Source: an uncultured delta proteobacterium (lineage in GTDB: Bacteria > Myxococcota > Myxococcia > Myxococcales > 40CM-4-68-19). From it: a stretch of 64,000 bases of DNA. Both the position numbers and the translations under genes were made by a program. Under the pieces are notes generated by a model, which saw nothing but the letters and a program-made list of their open reading frames with translations, was not told the origin of the DNA and ran no database searches. Position 1 is the stretch's first letter. Each line of letters starts with the position of its first letter. Shown here in pieces: positions 17,333 to 26,615 of this stretch. Location: NCBI GenBank assembly GCA_903911145.1, contig CAIWCD010000052.1, forward strand, positions 62,001 through 126,000. The letters run 5' to 3'.

Positions 17333-18255
17333 TCATTTTGTGCAGTCCGGCATCCGTTCGCCGCGTCGGCGGGAGGACTCCCGATCGAGCGCAGGAGGAC
17401 CGCGCCCAGCACGATCGCCCCGCCCGTCAGCGCCCAGGCAGTCGGGCGCTCGCCCGTTCCCAGCAAGACCCAGAGCGGATTGAGCAGCGGTTCCAGCATC
17501 GACAAGAGGCTCGCCTCTGCGGCTGGGACCTGCGTAAGTCCCCGCGCGAAGAGCAGATAGGCGCAGCCCATCTGGACCACGCCGAGCCAGAGCAGACCTG
17601 CGAGCGCGAAGAGGGGCACCGGTGCGCAAGCCGTGAACGTCTGGTGGATCTCGGAGAGGGAGAACGGCAGCGCGATGCCCGCGGCGAGAAGATTTCCCAG
17701 CGTCGTCGACGCGACGGCGTCGCCTTCGCTGCCTCCCGACTGCCCCCGGGCATCGCGACGCAAGAGGAGCATCGAGAGACCGAAGAAGAGTCCGCTCGCC
17801 GCGCCCAATGCGTTGCCAAGCGCGTGTCCAGGCTCGATCCGTCCGACGAAGAAGAGCGACAGACCGGCAAGCGAGAGCACGATCGGCAGCACGTCGCGAC
17901 GGCGGCGCGGCTCTCCGAGCAGAAGCGGCGAAAGCAGGAGAACGTAGGCTGGGCCTGTGTACTGAAGGAAGATCGCGTTCGCCGCCGACGTGAGCTTCGT
18001 CGCGCAGACGAACGTGAGGATCATTGCGGCGTAGGCGAAGGCGGTGCTCCAGCGCGCACGCGAGAGCCTCGGACGCAGCACCAGCAGCGAAAAGAGGACC
18101 GTGATCGCCGCGCGCGCTCCCGCAATGGCGAGGCCGGACATCGGCGTCCATTTGATGAAGAGGCCGCCTGTCGACCAGAGCAGCGCTGCGCCAACGATGA
18201 AGAGCGCACCACGACGATGCGCGCTGGGGCCTTGCGCAGCCGGAGCATCGCTCAC
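17326..18255 (-). CDS. EamA/DMT family transporter, 10 TM
   Basis: The 309-residue membrane protein has two EamA repeats with about ten hydrophobic segments. Typical motifs are LLWSTGGLFIKWTP in TM1, QYTGPAYVLLLSPLLLGE at the end of the first repeat, and AAEASLLSMLEPLLNPLWVLLGTGE in the second. These transporters export metabolites such as amino acids or drugs; the substrate here cannot be told. The start GTG at 18255 overlaps the stop of the Hpt gene as GTGA. The 3' end runs into the operator array of the efflux operon. Confidence 0.88.
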   Translation of the reverse strand: MSDAPAAQGPSAHRRGALFIVGAALLWSTGGLFIKWTPMSGLAIAGARAAITVLFSLLVLRPRLSRARWSTAFAYAAMILTFVCATKLTSAANAIFLQYTGPAYVLLLSPLLLGEPRRRRDVLPIVLSLAGLSLFFVGRIEPGHALGNALGAASGLFFGLSMLLLRRDARGQSGGSEGDAVASTTLGNLLAAGIALPFSLSEIHQTFTACAPVPLFALAGLLWLGVVQMGCAYLLFARGLTQVPAAEASLLSMLEPLLNPLWVLLGTGERPTAWALTGGAIVLGAVLLRSIGSPPADAANGCRTAQNEI

Positions 18256-18596
18256 CCGCGCATCACCAGCGCCTGGAGTTCAAGCAATGCCGACCCAAAC
18301 GCCGTCTCGATCAACTCGAGCTGCGCCGTTGCCGAGGAGAGGTCGCTCGCCTTGGCGCGCAACTCCATCTGCGTAGCGAGCGCGAGCAACTCGACCGCGC
18401 CCAGTGTGCCGCAGCTCCCCTTGAGCGCATGGGCCTCGCGCACGACCGCGTCTGCATCGGCCACCATCACGGCGGCGCGAAGGCGCGCAATCCGATCGGG
18501 TGTCCCCGATGCGAACAGGTCGACGAGTTCGGAAAGGAGGCCGCCCGAATCGTCGAGGGCATTGAGCTCCGCAAGCGTGGCTGGGTCGATCGACAT
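18252..18596 (-). CDS. Stand-alone Hpt (histidine phosphotransfer) domain protein
   Basis: The 114-residue all-helical protein carries the Hpt signature REAHALKGSCGTLGA, with the phosphorylatable His near residue 57. Such proteins relay phosphate between response-regulator receiver domains in phosphorelays. No histidine kinase or receiver is encoded nearby, so the partners are unknown. It overlaps the EamA transporter gene and diverges from the serine protease gene, 81 bases away. Confidence 0.85.
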   Translation of the reverse strand: MSIDPATLAELNALDDSGGLLSELVDLFASGTPDRIARLRAAVMVADADAVVREAHALKGSCGTLGAVELLALATQMELRAKASDLSSATAQLELIETAFGSALLELQALVMRG

Positions 18597-18677
18597 TCCA
18601 GCAATCTACCCAAGGCGCGGCGTGTATGCGCGAACTCCTGTTACATTCGCCGCCCTCTCGCCACCGGAGGCCTTTTG

Positions 18678-19748
18678 ATGCGAACCGTCGCCCTCTGTCT
18701 CGCGCTGTGCTCTGCAATCGCGTTCCCGCGCGCTGCCCGCGCCGATGACATCGACTACAAGAAGCTCTACGCGCGCGTCGCGCCTGGCGTCGTGCTCGTC
18801 TATGGCGAGGCCGGGAAGCTCGGCTCCGTCGGCTCGGGGTCCATCATCCGCGACGACGGATTGGTGGTCACCAACGCGCACGTCATTCTCGATCACGAGA
18901 CGCAGAAGCCATACGAGAAGCTCTTCATCTTTCTCAAGCCCGACAAGATCACCGGCCACAACGAGGAGGATCTCAAGCGCGGGTTCGTCGCGCAGTGGGT
19001 CGTCTATAGCGCCGAGATGGATCTGGCGTTGCTGCGCATGGTCGCGCCGCCGCGCGGGCTGACGATCGTGCCGCTCGCGGACGATGCGAACATCGCGGTC
19101 GGAGAGGCCACGGCAGCGATCGGCCATCCCGAGAGCGGCGCGAAATGGTCGCTCACCACCGGACGCATCGGCGGAACCTGGAGCGACTTCGACGGCGTCA
19201 AAGGCAAGGACGTCTACCAGATGGAGACGAGCGTGAACCGCGGCAACTCGGGCGGGCCGCTGCTCGACGGCAACGGATATCTCATCGGCATCAACACCTC
19301 GATCGCACGGCGCGCGCCCGATGGATTGGCGATCACCGGCGTGAACTTCGCGATTCAGAGCAGCGTCGTCCGCCGGTGGATCGCCAGTTCGCACGAGCAG
19401 ATCGCGGCGGCCCCTGACCTCTCCAATGCACAACCAACGAGCGTTCCGCCCGCGCCAGACGCGATCGCGCGCGCGCAGCCACCTCCACCAGCAGAGGAGA
19501 CCGTGCCCGCGCCGGGAACACCGCCGCGTGAGCCGTCGCTGCAATCGCTGCCACAACCGGCGACGCCCGGAGACCAGGTCACCATCTCCGCGACGATTCC
19601 CGTCGCGCCTGCGCGCGGCAAGCGCGGCTACACCTCGCGCGAGCCGCCGGGCCGCGTGCTGAGCGGGTCGGAACTGACGAAGGCGCTCGCCAGGAAGGCG
19701 TTCGACGACCTCGACACCGAAGGCGCCAAGCACAAGTCGGCGCACTGA
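18678..19748 (+). CDS. Secreted trypsin-like serine protease with Pro-rich C-terminal tail
   Basis: The protein has 356 residues with signal peptide MRTVALCLALCSAIAFPRAARA. A chymotrypsin-fold domain follows with His (VVTNAHVI), Asp (SAEMDLALLRM) and Ser (NRGNSGGPLL), so the catalytic triad is complete, as in DegP/HtrA-type proteases. No PDZ domain follows; about 120 residues rich in Pro and Ala come instead. The ATG at 18678 is supported by GGAGG seven bases upstream. The gene leads a likely operon: the YkgJ-like gene starts four bases after its stop. Confidence 0.9.
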   Translation: MRTVALCLALCSAIAFPRAARADDIDYKKLYARVAPGVVLVYGEAGKLGSVGSGSIIRDDGLVVTNAHVILDHETQKPYEKLFIFLKPDKITGHNEEDLKRGFVAQWVVYSAEMDLALLRMVAPPRGLTIVPLADDANIAVGEATAAIGHPESGAKWSLTTGRIGGTWSDFDGVKGKDVYQMETSVNRGNSGGPLLDGNGYLIGINTSIARRAPDGLAITGVNFAIQSSVVRRWIASSHEQIAAAPDLSNAQPTSVPPAPDAIARAQPPPPAEETVPAPGTPPREPSLQSLPQPATPGDQVTISATIPVAPARGKRGYTSREPPGRVLSGSELTKALARKAFDDLDTEGAKHKSAH

Positions 19749-19752
19749 CCGG

Positions 19753-21054
19753 ATGGCACCCTCCCGCGTTCCACTTCCTCTCGCTGCGCCGCCGCGACCG
19801 AGCAGCGTTCTGCTCAGCGAGCCGATGCTGCGCTACCGCTGCAACCAGAAGGGCTGCTGCTGCCGCGGCTGGGACATCCCGTTCAAGCTCGATGACTTTA
19901 TTCGCCTATACGAATATCTCCCCGAGGCAGATCGGGCGGAACTTGGCGCCGGGCTCAAGCTCGTGGTCGACGAGGCGGCACCGGAAGAGTCGGTGGATCT
20001 CATCCTCAAGTCGCTCAAGCTCGCGGGCGTCGGAGAGGATCGCCACTGCCGTTTCGTCGAGGGAGACGGCGGCTGCCGCGTCCACGCCCAGCACGGCATT
20101 CCTGCTCTACCCGACATCTGCGTGAACTTCCCGGCGGTCGGCTTTCGCGACGAGCAGGCGGACGTCGTCGAGCTCTACTGGGACCCGGTCTGCCCCGAGG
20201 TCGTGCGGATCTTTGCTGAGAACGAGAGCACGCTCACGATGCACAGCATCGACGCAGGCACATCCAGCGCGCCGACCTCGATCGCGGCGCAAGCGACGAG
20301 TCCGGACGAGATGGGCTGGCACGACGCGGGCTTTGCGCAGCGGGTTGCGAATGCACGCGAGCCGCTCAGGGCGCATCTTGGCGGCATTGCGCTCTCTCGC
20401 GCACAACTGCTGCACCTCCGGCAAGCTTCTGTGCAGACGCTCGGTGATCGCGGTCGGGCCACGTGGGAGTCGCTTGCCGCGGTGCTCAACGGATTTCGCT
20501 CGCTCACGATTGAGCGTGCGCTGTCATTCACGCCGCAAGAACCAGAAGACCTCGAAGCGTTTCAGCGCTATCTCGGCGCCTGCATCGGCGCACACGGCGC
20601 CCCACTCCTCTTCTGGTCGCTGCGCAAGATGGAGCGGCTCGTGTTTGCCATCGACCTCGCGCCACTGCTTGCGAACCCGAAGCAACTGCTCGCGGCGCTC
20701 GAGAACTGGGGCGACGCGCTCGATGGCGCCTACTTCGCGCACGAGCAATCGCTGCGGCCGATCTTCTCGCGCTACCTTCAGCACCGCTTCGCGATGCTCT
20801 ACGTCAACCAGGAGGGCGAACTCCGCGAGGCCGCCGACACCGTCGCGCTGATTTTCGGAACCGCGCTCCGTTATGCGGGAGCGCTTGCGACCGCACTCGA
20901 GCGACCCGTCGATGATGCAGTCGCACAAGCGGCGATCAGCGCGGCCGAATATCTCTATCGCTCGCTTCAATTCGACGCAGAGTCCCTGCCCTGGTACGCG
21001 TCCGCCGAGGGAAGACCTCCGCGCGAGAAGGCGCAAGCCCCAGTGCAGCCATGA
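19753..21054 (+). CDS. YkgJ/FliB-like Cys-cluster protein
   Basis: The 433-residue protein has N-terminal motif RYRCNQKGCCCRGWDIPFKLDD, then HCRFVEGDGGCRVHAQHGIPALPDICVNFP. This Cys spacing is that of the metal-binding YkgJ domain and of FliB, which methylates lysines of flagellin. The C-terminal 250 residues are helical and without recognised motif. FliB-type lysine N-methylation is possible, but no flagellar gene is present, so an uncharacterised metal-dependent modification enzyme is the safer reading. It overlaps the next gene as ATGA. Confidence 0.7.
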   Translation: MAPSRVPLPLAAPPRPSSVLLSEPMLRYRCNQKGCCCRGWDIPFKLDDFIRLYEYLPEADRAELGAGLKLVVDEAAPEESVDLILKSLKLAGVGEDRHCRFVEGDGGCRVHAQHGIPALPDICVNFPAVGFRDEQADVVELYWDPVCPEVVRIFAENESTLTMHSIDAGTSSAPTSIAAQATSPDEMGWHDAGFAQRVANAREPLRAHLGGIALSRAQLLHLRQASVQTLGDRGRATWESLAAVLNGFRSLTIERALSFTPQEPEDLEAFQRYLGACIGAHGAPLLFWSLRKMERLVFAIDLAPLLANPKQLLAALENWGDALDGAYFAHEQSLRPIFSRYLQHRFAMLYVNQEGELREAADTVALIFGTALRYAGALATALERPVDDAVAQAAISAAEYLYRSLQFDAESLPWYASAEGRPPREKAQAPVQP

Positions 21055-22235
21055 AACACAAGGAGCAGGTCATGCAGCGCGCAGGATTATCGAAGGCCCG
21101 CTTCGTTTCCGTTCTCTGCGCGGGGGCAACCATCTTCTCGTTCGGGGCAGAAGCAGGAAGCGTCCCCGACGCGACGCCACCGCTCTCGGGCAAAACCAGC
21201 CCGCTTCCCGCGGCAAACGCCAGACCGCGCCTCGCGTTCCTCGATTTGGCGGCAGGCCCGGAGGTCACGCGCGAGGTTGCCCAGGCCGCCGGCGACCTGT
21301 TCGTCGTGTCGCTCTCCGACACGGCGCGGTTCGACGTCATTACCAAAGCCGACGTCAAGGCAATGCTCGGATATGAAGCGCAGGCCCAGCTGCTCGGCTG
21401 CGGCGAGGCGAGCTGCATGGTCGATCTCGGCGGAGCACTCGGCGCGGCCTATCTCGTCAACGGATCGCTCGGCCGGCTCGGCGGACAACTGCAGCTCACG
21501 CTCGCGCTGATCGACGTCGCCGCGGCCTCGGTGAGCAAGCGGGTTTCTCTCGCGCTCAATGAGGCTTCGCTGCAGGCGGGAATGCGCGATGCCGTGCTGC
21601 GGCTAACCGGGAGTGTCGTCATCGATCCGGGACCTGTCGACGCCTGCGGCACACCACCGTGCGCGCGCGAGGCAATCGCGGCCTGCAAGCGCTGGTGGGA
21701 GAAGGAGTGGGACTCGCAGACCATCGTGGGAATCGTTCCCGACGGTCCGGTGGAGCAGATGCTCGTGGATGGCAAGCCCGCGCGGGTCTTCCTGCTCCTC
21801 GTGCGCACGCGCGCATTGAATGGTGAGCGCAGCGAAGATATGGCCCATATCCGCTTCAAGAAGATCGAAGGGGATTGGTACTTCGACCAGGCCACGAAGA
21901 GCCACCTGCGCAATCTTCCCATCTCACCCGACGATCCACCGCCGGACGCGAACCTCGTCACATTGCTCGGCAGCGGATTCGCAGCCACCAAGGGCGGCGA
22001 TGCGCGCATCGTCAAACTGACTCCAGGGAGATTCCCTGATTACACGCGAGCGGTACCGACGGCCGCGCCACCCAGGACCGCGAAGTGGGCCTACACCTTC
22101 GGCGTGACCTATTCGAAAGCGGGCAAGACGACCATCTGTCCGCGCGCAGAAGCGGCGATCGTCAAGCTCAAGGGCGGCTGGAGTTATCTCGCCGGCGCCG
22201 ATGGACGCTGCGAAGAAGTACTCGACGCACAATAG
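21051..22235 (+). CDS. Secreted protein with CsgG/LpoB-like domain, function unknown
   Basis: The 394-residue protein has a signal-like N-terminus (SVLCAGATIFSFGAEAG). The first 150 mature residues follow the pattern RLAFLDLAAG...FDVITKADVKAML...LLGCGEASCMVDLGGALGAAYLVNGSLGRLGG. This is the layout of CsgG/LpoB/TolB-N-like secreted domains seen in many myxobacterial proteins, including a C-x4-C pair. The C-terminal half has a possible second Cys pair (CGTPPC) and no known motif. The protein at 31706 has a similar Cys-pair segment. It is translationally coupled to the YkgJ-like gene and followed after 11 bases by a radical SAM gene. Confidence 0.65.
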   Translation: MKHKEQVMQRAGLSKARFVSVLCAGATIFSFGAEAGSVPDATPPLSGKTSPLPAANARPRLAFLDLAAGPEVTREVAQAAGDLFVVSLSDTARFDVITKADVKAMLGYEAQAQLLGCGEASCMVDLGGALGAAYLVNGSLGRLGGQLQLTLALIDVAAASVSKRVSLALNEASLQAGMRDAVLRLTGSVVIDPGPVDACGTPPCAREAIAACKRWWEKEWDSQTIVGIVPDGPVEQMLVDGKPARVFLLLVRTRALNGERSEDMAHIRFKKIEGDWYFDQATKSHLRNLPISPDDPPPDANLVTLLGSGFAATKGGDARIVKLTPGRFPDYTRAVPTAAPPRTAKWAYTFGVTYSKAGKTTICPRAEAAIVKLKGGWSYLAGADGRCEEVLDAQ

Positions 22236-22246
22236 AGGCCGAGCCA

Positions 22247-23284
22247 GTGCCCCCGCCGGAGCAGCGAAACCCCAAAAAACGCTTCTCCTCTGTCGAGATC
22301 GACTGGGATGACGAACTGCCACCACCGCCGGCGCATCTCGAGCTCCTCGAGGATCGCTCGCGCGAAATCATCTCCAAGAACGAAAGCCCGGATATCGGCT
22401 TCAGTTACAGCATCAACCCTTATCGTGGCTGTTTTCACGGCTGCGCCTATTGCTATGCGCGGCCGACGCACGAATATCTCGGATATGGAGCGGGCAGCGA
22501 CTTCGAGAGAAAGCTGACGTTCAAGCCGCACGCTGCGCAGTTGCTGCGCGAGGCCTTCGAGCGGCCCTCGTGGGAGGGCGAGCTGATCGTCTTCTCCGGA
22601 GTCACCGATTGCTACCAGCCCATTGAAGCGGATATGCGGCTGACGCGTGGATGTCTCGAGGTCTGCGCCGACTATCGCAACCCGGTGAGCATCATTACAA
22701 AGTCGCCGTTGATTGAACGGGATATCGACCTCCTATTGGCGCTGCAGCGGGACGCGGCCTGCAGCGTGACGATATCGATTCCGCTCTGGAAGCGGGAGAG
22801 CGCGCACGCGCTCGAACCCTATGTCGCGACACCGCAGCGACGCATCGAGACGATTGCTCGACTGGCGCAGGCGGGTATTCGCGTCGGAGTGAATGTCGCT
22901 CCACTCATTCCGGGACTGGGCGACGAGGAGATGGTTTCCGTACTCGAAGCAGCGGCAGCCGCCGGCGCAGCGTGGGCGGGAACGGTCTTCCTGCGCTTAC
23001 CTGGTGCAGTCGCGCAGGTCTTTGAAGAGCGACTGCGCGCCAATCTTCCGCTGCGGGCCGAGCGGATTCTGCATCAGATTCGCGTGGCGCGAAAAGGTCT
23101 GCTCAACAGCGCCGCGTTCGGAGAGCGGATGCGCGGCAGCGGTGTGCATTGGGAGATGACGAGGCAACTCTTCAACAAGAGCTGCGAGCGCCTCGGTCTG
23201 GCCAACAGCGAGATGTTCGTGATCGAGAGGGAGAGCACGTTCCGCAGACCGCCGCGCGCAGGCGATCAACTCTCGCTTCTCTGA
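22247..23284 (+). CDS. PA0069/SplB-like radical SAM protein
   Basis: The 345-residue radical SAM enzyme has cluster motif CFHGCAYCYARPTHEYLG, with three Cys in CxxxCxxC spacing. The surrounding PYRGC...AGSDFERKL is characteristic of the COG1533 group that includes spore photoproduct lyase SplB and PA0069. Its reaction is unknown; photoproduct repair is only the nearest characterised function. The start is GTG at 22247 behind AGAGG. The last 19 bases overlap the convergent GNAT gene. It is the fourth gene of the protease/YkgJ/CsgG-like operon. Confidence 0.85.
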   Translation: MPPPEQRNPKKRFSSVEIDWDDELPPPPAHLELLEDRSREIISKNESPDIGFSYSINPYRGCFHGCAYCYARPTHEYLGYGAGSDFERKLTFKPHAAQLLREAFERPSWEGELIVFSGVTDCYQPIEADMRLTRGCLEVCADYRNPVSIITKSPLIERDIDLLLALQRDAACSVTISIPLWKRESAHALEPYVATPQRRIETIARLAQAGIRVGVNVAPLIPGLGDEEMVSVLEAAAAAGAAWAGTVFLRLPGAVAQVFEERLRANLPLRAERILHQIRVARKGLLNSAAFGERMRGSGVHWEMTRQLFNKSCERLGLANSEMFVIERESTFRRPPRAGDQLSLL

Positions 23285-23760
23285 GCCATCCTGCGCAGCG
23301 ATTCATCCCCCTGCACGCGCATATTGAACCAACCCTGCGTCCGTCGTGCGCCGAGGCTTTCATAGAACGCGATCGCCGATTCGTTCCAATCGAGCACCTG
23401 CCAATCGACCCGCCCGCAACCTTCCGCGAGCGCGGTCTGGGCGAGGTCGGCGAGGAGGGCCCGACCAATTCCCTGGCCTCGCAATTCAGGCATTACAAAT
23501 AGATCCTCGAGATAAATCCCCGGCCGGCCCAGCCAGGTTGAATAGTTATAGAACCAGAGAGAGAAGCCGGCCGAGGTTCCATTGAGCTCCGCGATCGTCG
23601 CGCGGAATCGCGGCTCCGGCCCGAATCCATCGCGCAGCAGATCGGCGTGCGTCGCAATCACGGCATCGGGAGCGCGCTCATAGTTCGCGAGAGCGCGAAT
23701 CAACGTCAGCAAGGTTGGGACGTCGCCTCGCTCCGCGCGCCGCAGGCGAATGGGGCTCAT
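23266..23760 (-). CDS. GNAT family N-acetyltransferase
   Basis: The 164-residue protein resembles the diamine (spermidine/spermine-like) acetyltransferase group. It has acetyl-CoA binding motif VMPELRGQGIGRALL and the preceding GIYLEDLF strand. FYNYSTWLGRPG is frequent in this subgroup. The ATG at 23760 overlaps the cyaY stop as ATGA, so it is co-expressed with frataxin; a longer N-terminus is Arg-rich and unlikely. The substrate is unproven. Confidence 0.85.
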   Translation of the reverse strand: MSPIRLRRAERGDVPTLLTLIRALANYERAPDAVIATHADLLRDGFGPEPRFRATIAELNGTSAGFSLWFYNYSTWLGRPGIYLEDLFVMPELRGQGIGRALLADLAQTALAEGCGRVDWQVLDWNESAIAFYESLGARRTQGWFNMRVQGDESLRRMAQRSES

Positions 23761-24071
23761 CGCAGCTTCACGTCGCGGCCAAGCTTGTTCCCGAGAACCT
23801 CTGCAATGCGCGCCCAGAGTTCGCCGCCGCCGCGGGTATCGATCCACGCGCCGGCGTCATTGCGGCTGTAATGCGCCGCCGCCAGCTCCGCAGCAAACCA
23901 GATCTGCCTCGCGGCGCGATGCGAATTGAGGATGTATCGCGCGCCGTCCTCGAACTCGATGGTGATGACATCACCCGTCGAATCGACCTCGATTCCACTG
24001 ACCGCGCCCAGCGCGCGATCGATCTGCTTGAGCTCATCGGCGGCCTGCTTGTCGAACATCGCGTCATCCAT
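23757..24071 (-). CDS. cyaY: Iron donor protein CyaY (bacterial frataxin)
   Basis: Frataxin regulates Fe-S cluster assembly on IscU and binds iron through acidic residues. This 104-residue protein has the acidic helix (MDDAMFDKQAADELKQIDRAL), then VITIEFEDGARYILNSHRAARQIWFAAELAA...DTRGGGELWARIAEVL. These match the frataxin strands with conserved N-x6-QIW and W. An alternative ATG lies four codons later at 24059. It diverges from glgP and is coupled to the GNAT gene. No isc genes are nearby. Confidence 0.85.
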   Translation of the reverse strand: MDDAMFDKQAADELKQIDRALGAVSGIEVDSTGDVITIEFEDGARYILNSHRAARQIWFAAELAAAHYSRNDAGAWIDTRGGGELWARIAEVLGNKLGRDVKLR

Positions 24072-24158
24072 ATTGCCAACATCGCACGAACGACGCCGAC
24101 GACGAAGGCGAAGGCAAAAGCTTGCGCAGTCCCGCCGCATCTGTTCACCTCGCGCCCC

Positions 24159-26615
24159 ATGCGCCGAGTCATCAGCCCCAACGAGGCGACCACGCTTCTC
24201 GCGTCGGTCCAGAACCACCTTCTCTACTCCCAGGGAAAGGACAAGTACGGCGCGACCCGCCACGACAAATTCATGTCTCTCGCGCTCGCCGTGCGCGATC
24301 GCCTCGTCGAGCGCTGGAGCGCGACGCAGCAGCGCTACTATCGAAGTGACGCCAAGCGCGTCTATTACCTCTCTGCTGAATTTCTCATGGGGCGCGCTCT
24401 CTATAACAACCTGCTCAACCTCGAGATGATCGACACCGCGCGCGAGGCGCTGCAGATGGGCGGGCTCTCGCTCGACGATCTCACCGAGCAGGAGCCCGAT
24501 GCAGGATTGGGCAATGGCGGCCTCGGTCGCCTCGCCGCCTGTTTCCTTGATTCAATGGCCACGCTGGATATCCCCGGATATGGCTATGGCATTCGTTATG
24601 AGTTCGGAATGTTCGAGCAGCAGATCCGCGACGGCGCGCAGATTGAAAAGCCGGACGAATGGTTGCGATTCGGAAACCCGTGGGAGCTGCCGCGGCCGGA
24701 ATATATGGTCCCGGTTCAATTCGGCGGGCGCGTCGAGGAGCGCAAGGATCCGAACGGAGACTTCAGCGTCCGTTGGGTGCCCAATGAGCAGGTCATGGCG
24801 ATGGCCTATGACACCCCGATCGCGGGATATGGCACCGAGACGGTCAATACGCTGCGCCTCTGGCGTGCGCGCTCATCGAGCGAATTCGATCTGACCCAGT
24901 TCAATGACGGTGATTATGAGCGCGCCGTCCTCGATAAGAACAAGAGCGAGACCATCTCGAAGGTCCTCTATCCCAGCGACCTGAAGATGTTCGGGAAGGA
25001 GTTGCGCCTCAAGCAGCAATACTTCTTCGTCTGCGCGTCGCTGCAGGACATTCTCCGCAGGCACCGGATTAATCACGCGTCATTCGACGATCTCGCGGAC
25101 AAGGTCGCCATTCAGCTGAACGATACGCATCCGTCCGTGGCGATCGCCGAACTGATGCGCATCTTCGTCGACGAGAACGGGATGCCCTGGGAGAAGGCCT
25201 GGGAGATCACGCAGGCGACGTTCGGATATACCAACCATACCCTGCTGCCTGAGGCTCTCGAGACCTGGCCGGTGGGAATGTTCGGCCAGATCCTCCCTCG
25301 ACATTTGTCGATCTGCTACGAGATCAACCGTCGACATCTTCGCCAAGTGATGACCCGTTTTCCGCGCGACGACGCGCGCATTGCACGCATGTCTCTGATT
25401 GATGACGGGGACGGTCGGCCTGAGAACAAGAAGCTGCGCATGGCCTCGCTGGCCGTCGTCGGATCCCATTCGGTGAATGGCGTCGCCGAGCTGCATACCC
25501 AGTTGTTGCGTGAACATCTGATGCGCGACTTCAATGAGATGTGGCCGGAGCGATTTAATAACAAGACCAATGGCGTGACGCCGCGCCGTTGGCTGTTGGG
25601 TTCCAATCCGCGCCTCGCGGCGGCCATTACCGCCCGGATCGGCGATGGCTGGGTTCGAGATCTTCCGCAACTCGAGAAACTGGTTCCCTTCGCCGACGAC
25701 GCGGGCTTCCGCGCCGAGGTGCGCGAGATCAAGCAGGCCAACAAAGAGTCGCTCGCGAAATGGATTGCCAGCGAATACCAGGTCGAACTCGACCCCCATT
25801 CGCTCTTTGACGTGCAGATCAAGCGCGTCCATGAATACAAGCGGCAACTGCTCAACGTGCTGCACATCATCGCGCTCTATCTGCGCATCAAGAAGAATCC
25901 CAAGCTGGATATGGTGCCGCGCTCGTTCATCTTCGGCGGCAAGGCGGCGCCGGCCTATTTCACTGCGAAGTCGATTATCAAATTAATCAACTCCGTCGCC
26001 GCGGTGGTGAACAACGATCCGCAGATCAATGGACATCTACGCGTCATCTTCCTGCCCAACTATCGCGTCTCGCTCGCCGAGCGCCTCTTCCCGGCATCCG
26101 ATCTCTCAGAGCAGATTTCGACCGCGGGAAAGGAAGCGTCCGGAACGGGCAATATGAAGTTCTCACTCAACGGCGCGCTGACGATTGGCACGCTCGACGG
26201 CGCCAACGTGGAGATCCGCGAGGAGGTGGGCGCGGAGAATTTCTTCCTCTTCGGTCTGACTGCGCAGGAGGTCAACGAGAAGCTCAAGAATGGATATCGA
26301 CCGCGCGACTATTACGAGAAGGACGACGAACTGCGCGCCGTGCTCGATCTGATTCAATCGGGCTTCTTCGCACCGCAGGCGCCGGAAGAGTTTCGCGCGC
26401 TCGTCCGCGGCCTGCTTGAACAGGACAGCTATCTGCTGCTCGCAGATTTCCGCGCCTATATGGATTGCCAGAGCAACGCGAGCGAGGCGTTCCGCGATCA
26501 GGACAAGTGGCACCGCACGGCGATCCTCAACATCGCGAAGATGGGGAAATTCAGCTCCGATCGCGCGATTCATCAATATGCGACTGAGATCTGGAACGCG
26601 GTGCCGATCAAGTGA
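24159..26615 (+). CDS. glgP: Glycogen/alpha-glucan phosphorylase
   Basis: The 818-residue enzyme releases glucose-1-phosphate from glycogen or maltodextrin. Family hallmarks are YYLSAEFLMGRAL, GLGNGGLGRLAACFLDS, the GYGYGIRYEFGMF segment, NDTHPS, NGVTPRRW, and the PLP-lysine motif EASGTGNMKFSLNGALTIG (Lys near residue 666). The start is ATG at 24159 without a clear ribosome-binding site; an in-frame extension upstream overlaps cyaY and is Arg-rich. Its stop overlaps the GTG of a PfkB sugar kinase gene, suggesting a carbohydrate-use operon. Codons such as GGA-TAT and GAT-ATC are unusually frequent for this G+C content. Confidence 0.96.
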   Translation: MRRVISPNEATTLLASVQNHLLYSQGKDKYGATRHDKFMSLALAVRDRLVERWSATQQRYYRSDAKRVYYLSAEFLMGRALYNNLLNLEMIDTAREALQMGGLSLDDLTEQEPDAGLGNGGLGRLAACFLDSMATLDIPGYGYGIRYEFGMFEQQIRDGAQIEKPDEWLRFGNPWELPRPEYMVPVQFGGRVEERKDPNGDFSVRWVPNEQVMAMAYDTPIAGYGTETVNTLRLWRARSSSEFDLTQFNDGDYERAVLDKNKSETISKVLYPSDLKMFGKELRLKQQYFFVCASLQDILRRHRINHASFDDLADKVAIQLNDTHPSVAIAELMRIFVDENGMPWEKAWEITQATFGYTNHTLLPEALETWPVGMFGQILPRHLSICYEINRRHLRQVMTRFPRDDARIARMSLIDDGDGRPENKKLRMASLAVVGSHSVNGVAELHTQLLREHLMRDFNEMWPERFNNKTNGVTPRRWLLGSNPRLAAAITARIGDGWVRDLPQLEKLVPFADDAGFRAEVREIKQANKESLAKWIASEYQVELDPHSLFDVQIKRVHEYKRQLLNVLHIIALYLRIKKNPKLDMVPRSFIFGGKAAPAYFTAKSIIKLINSVAAVVNNDPQINGHLRVIFLPNYRVSLAERLFPASDLSEQISTAGKEASGTGNMKFSLNGALTIGTLDGANVEIREEVGAENFFLFGLTAQEVNEKLKNGYRPRDYYEKDDELRAVLDLIQSGFFAPQAPEEFRALVRGLLEQDSYLLLADFRAYMDCQSNASEAFRDQDKWHRTAILNIAKMGKFSSDRAIHQYATEIWNAVPIK

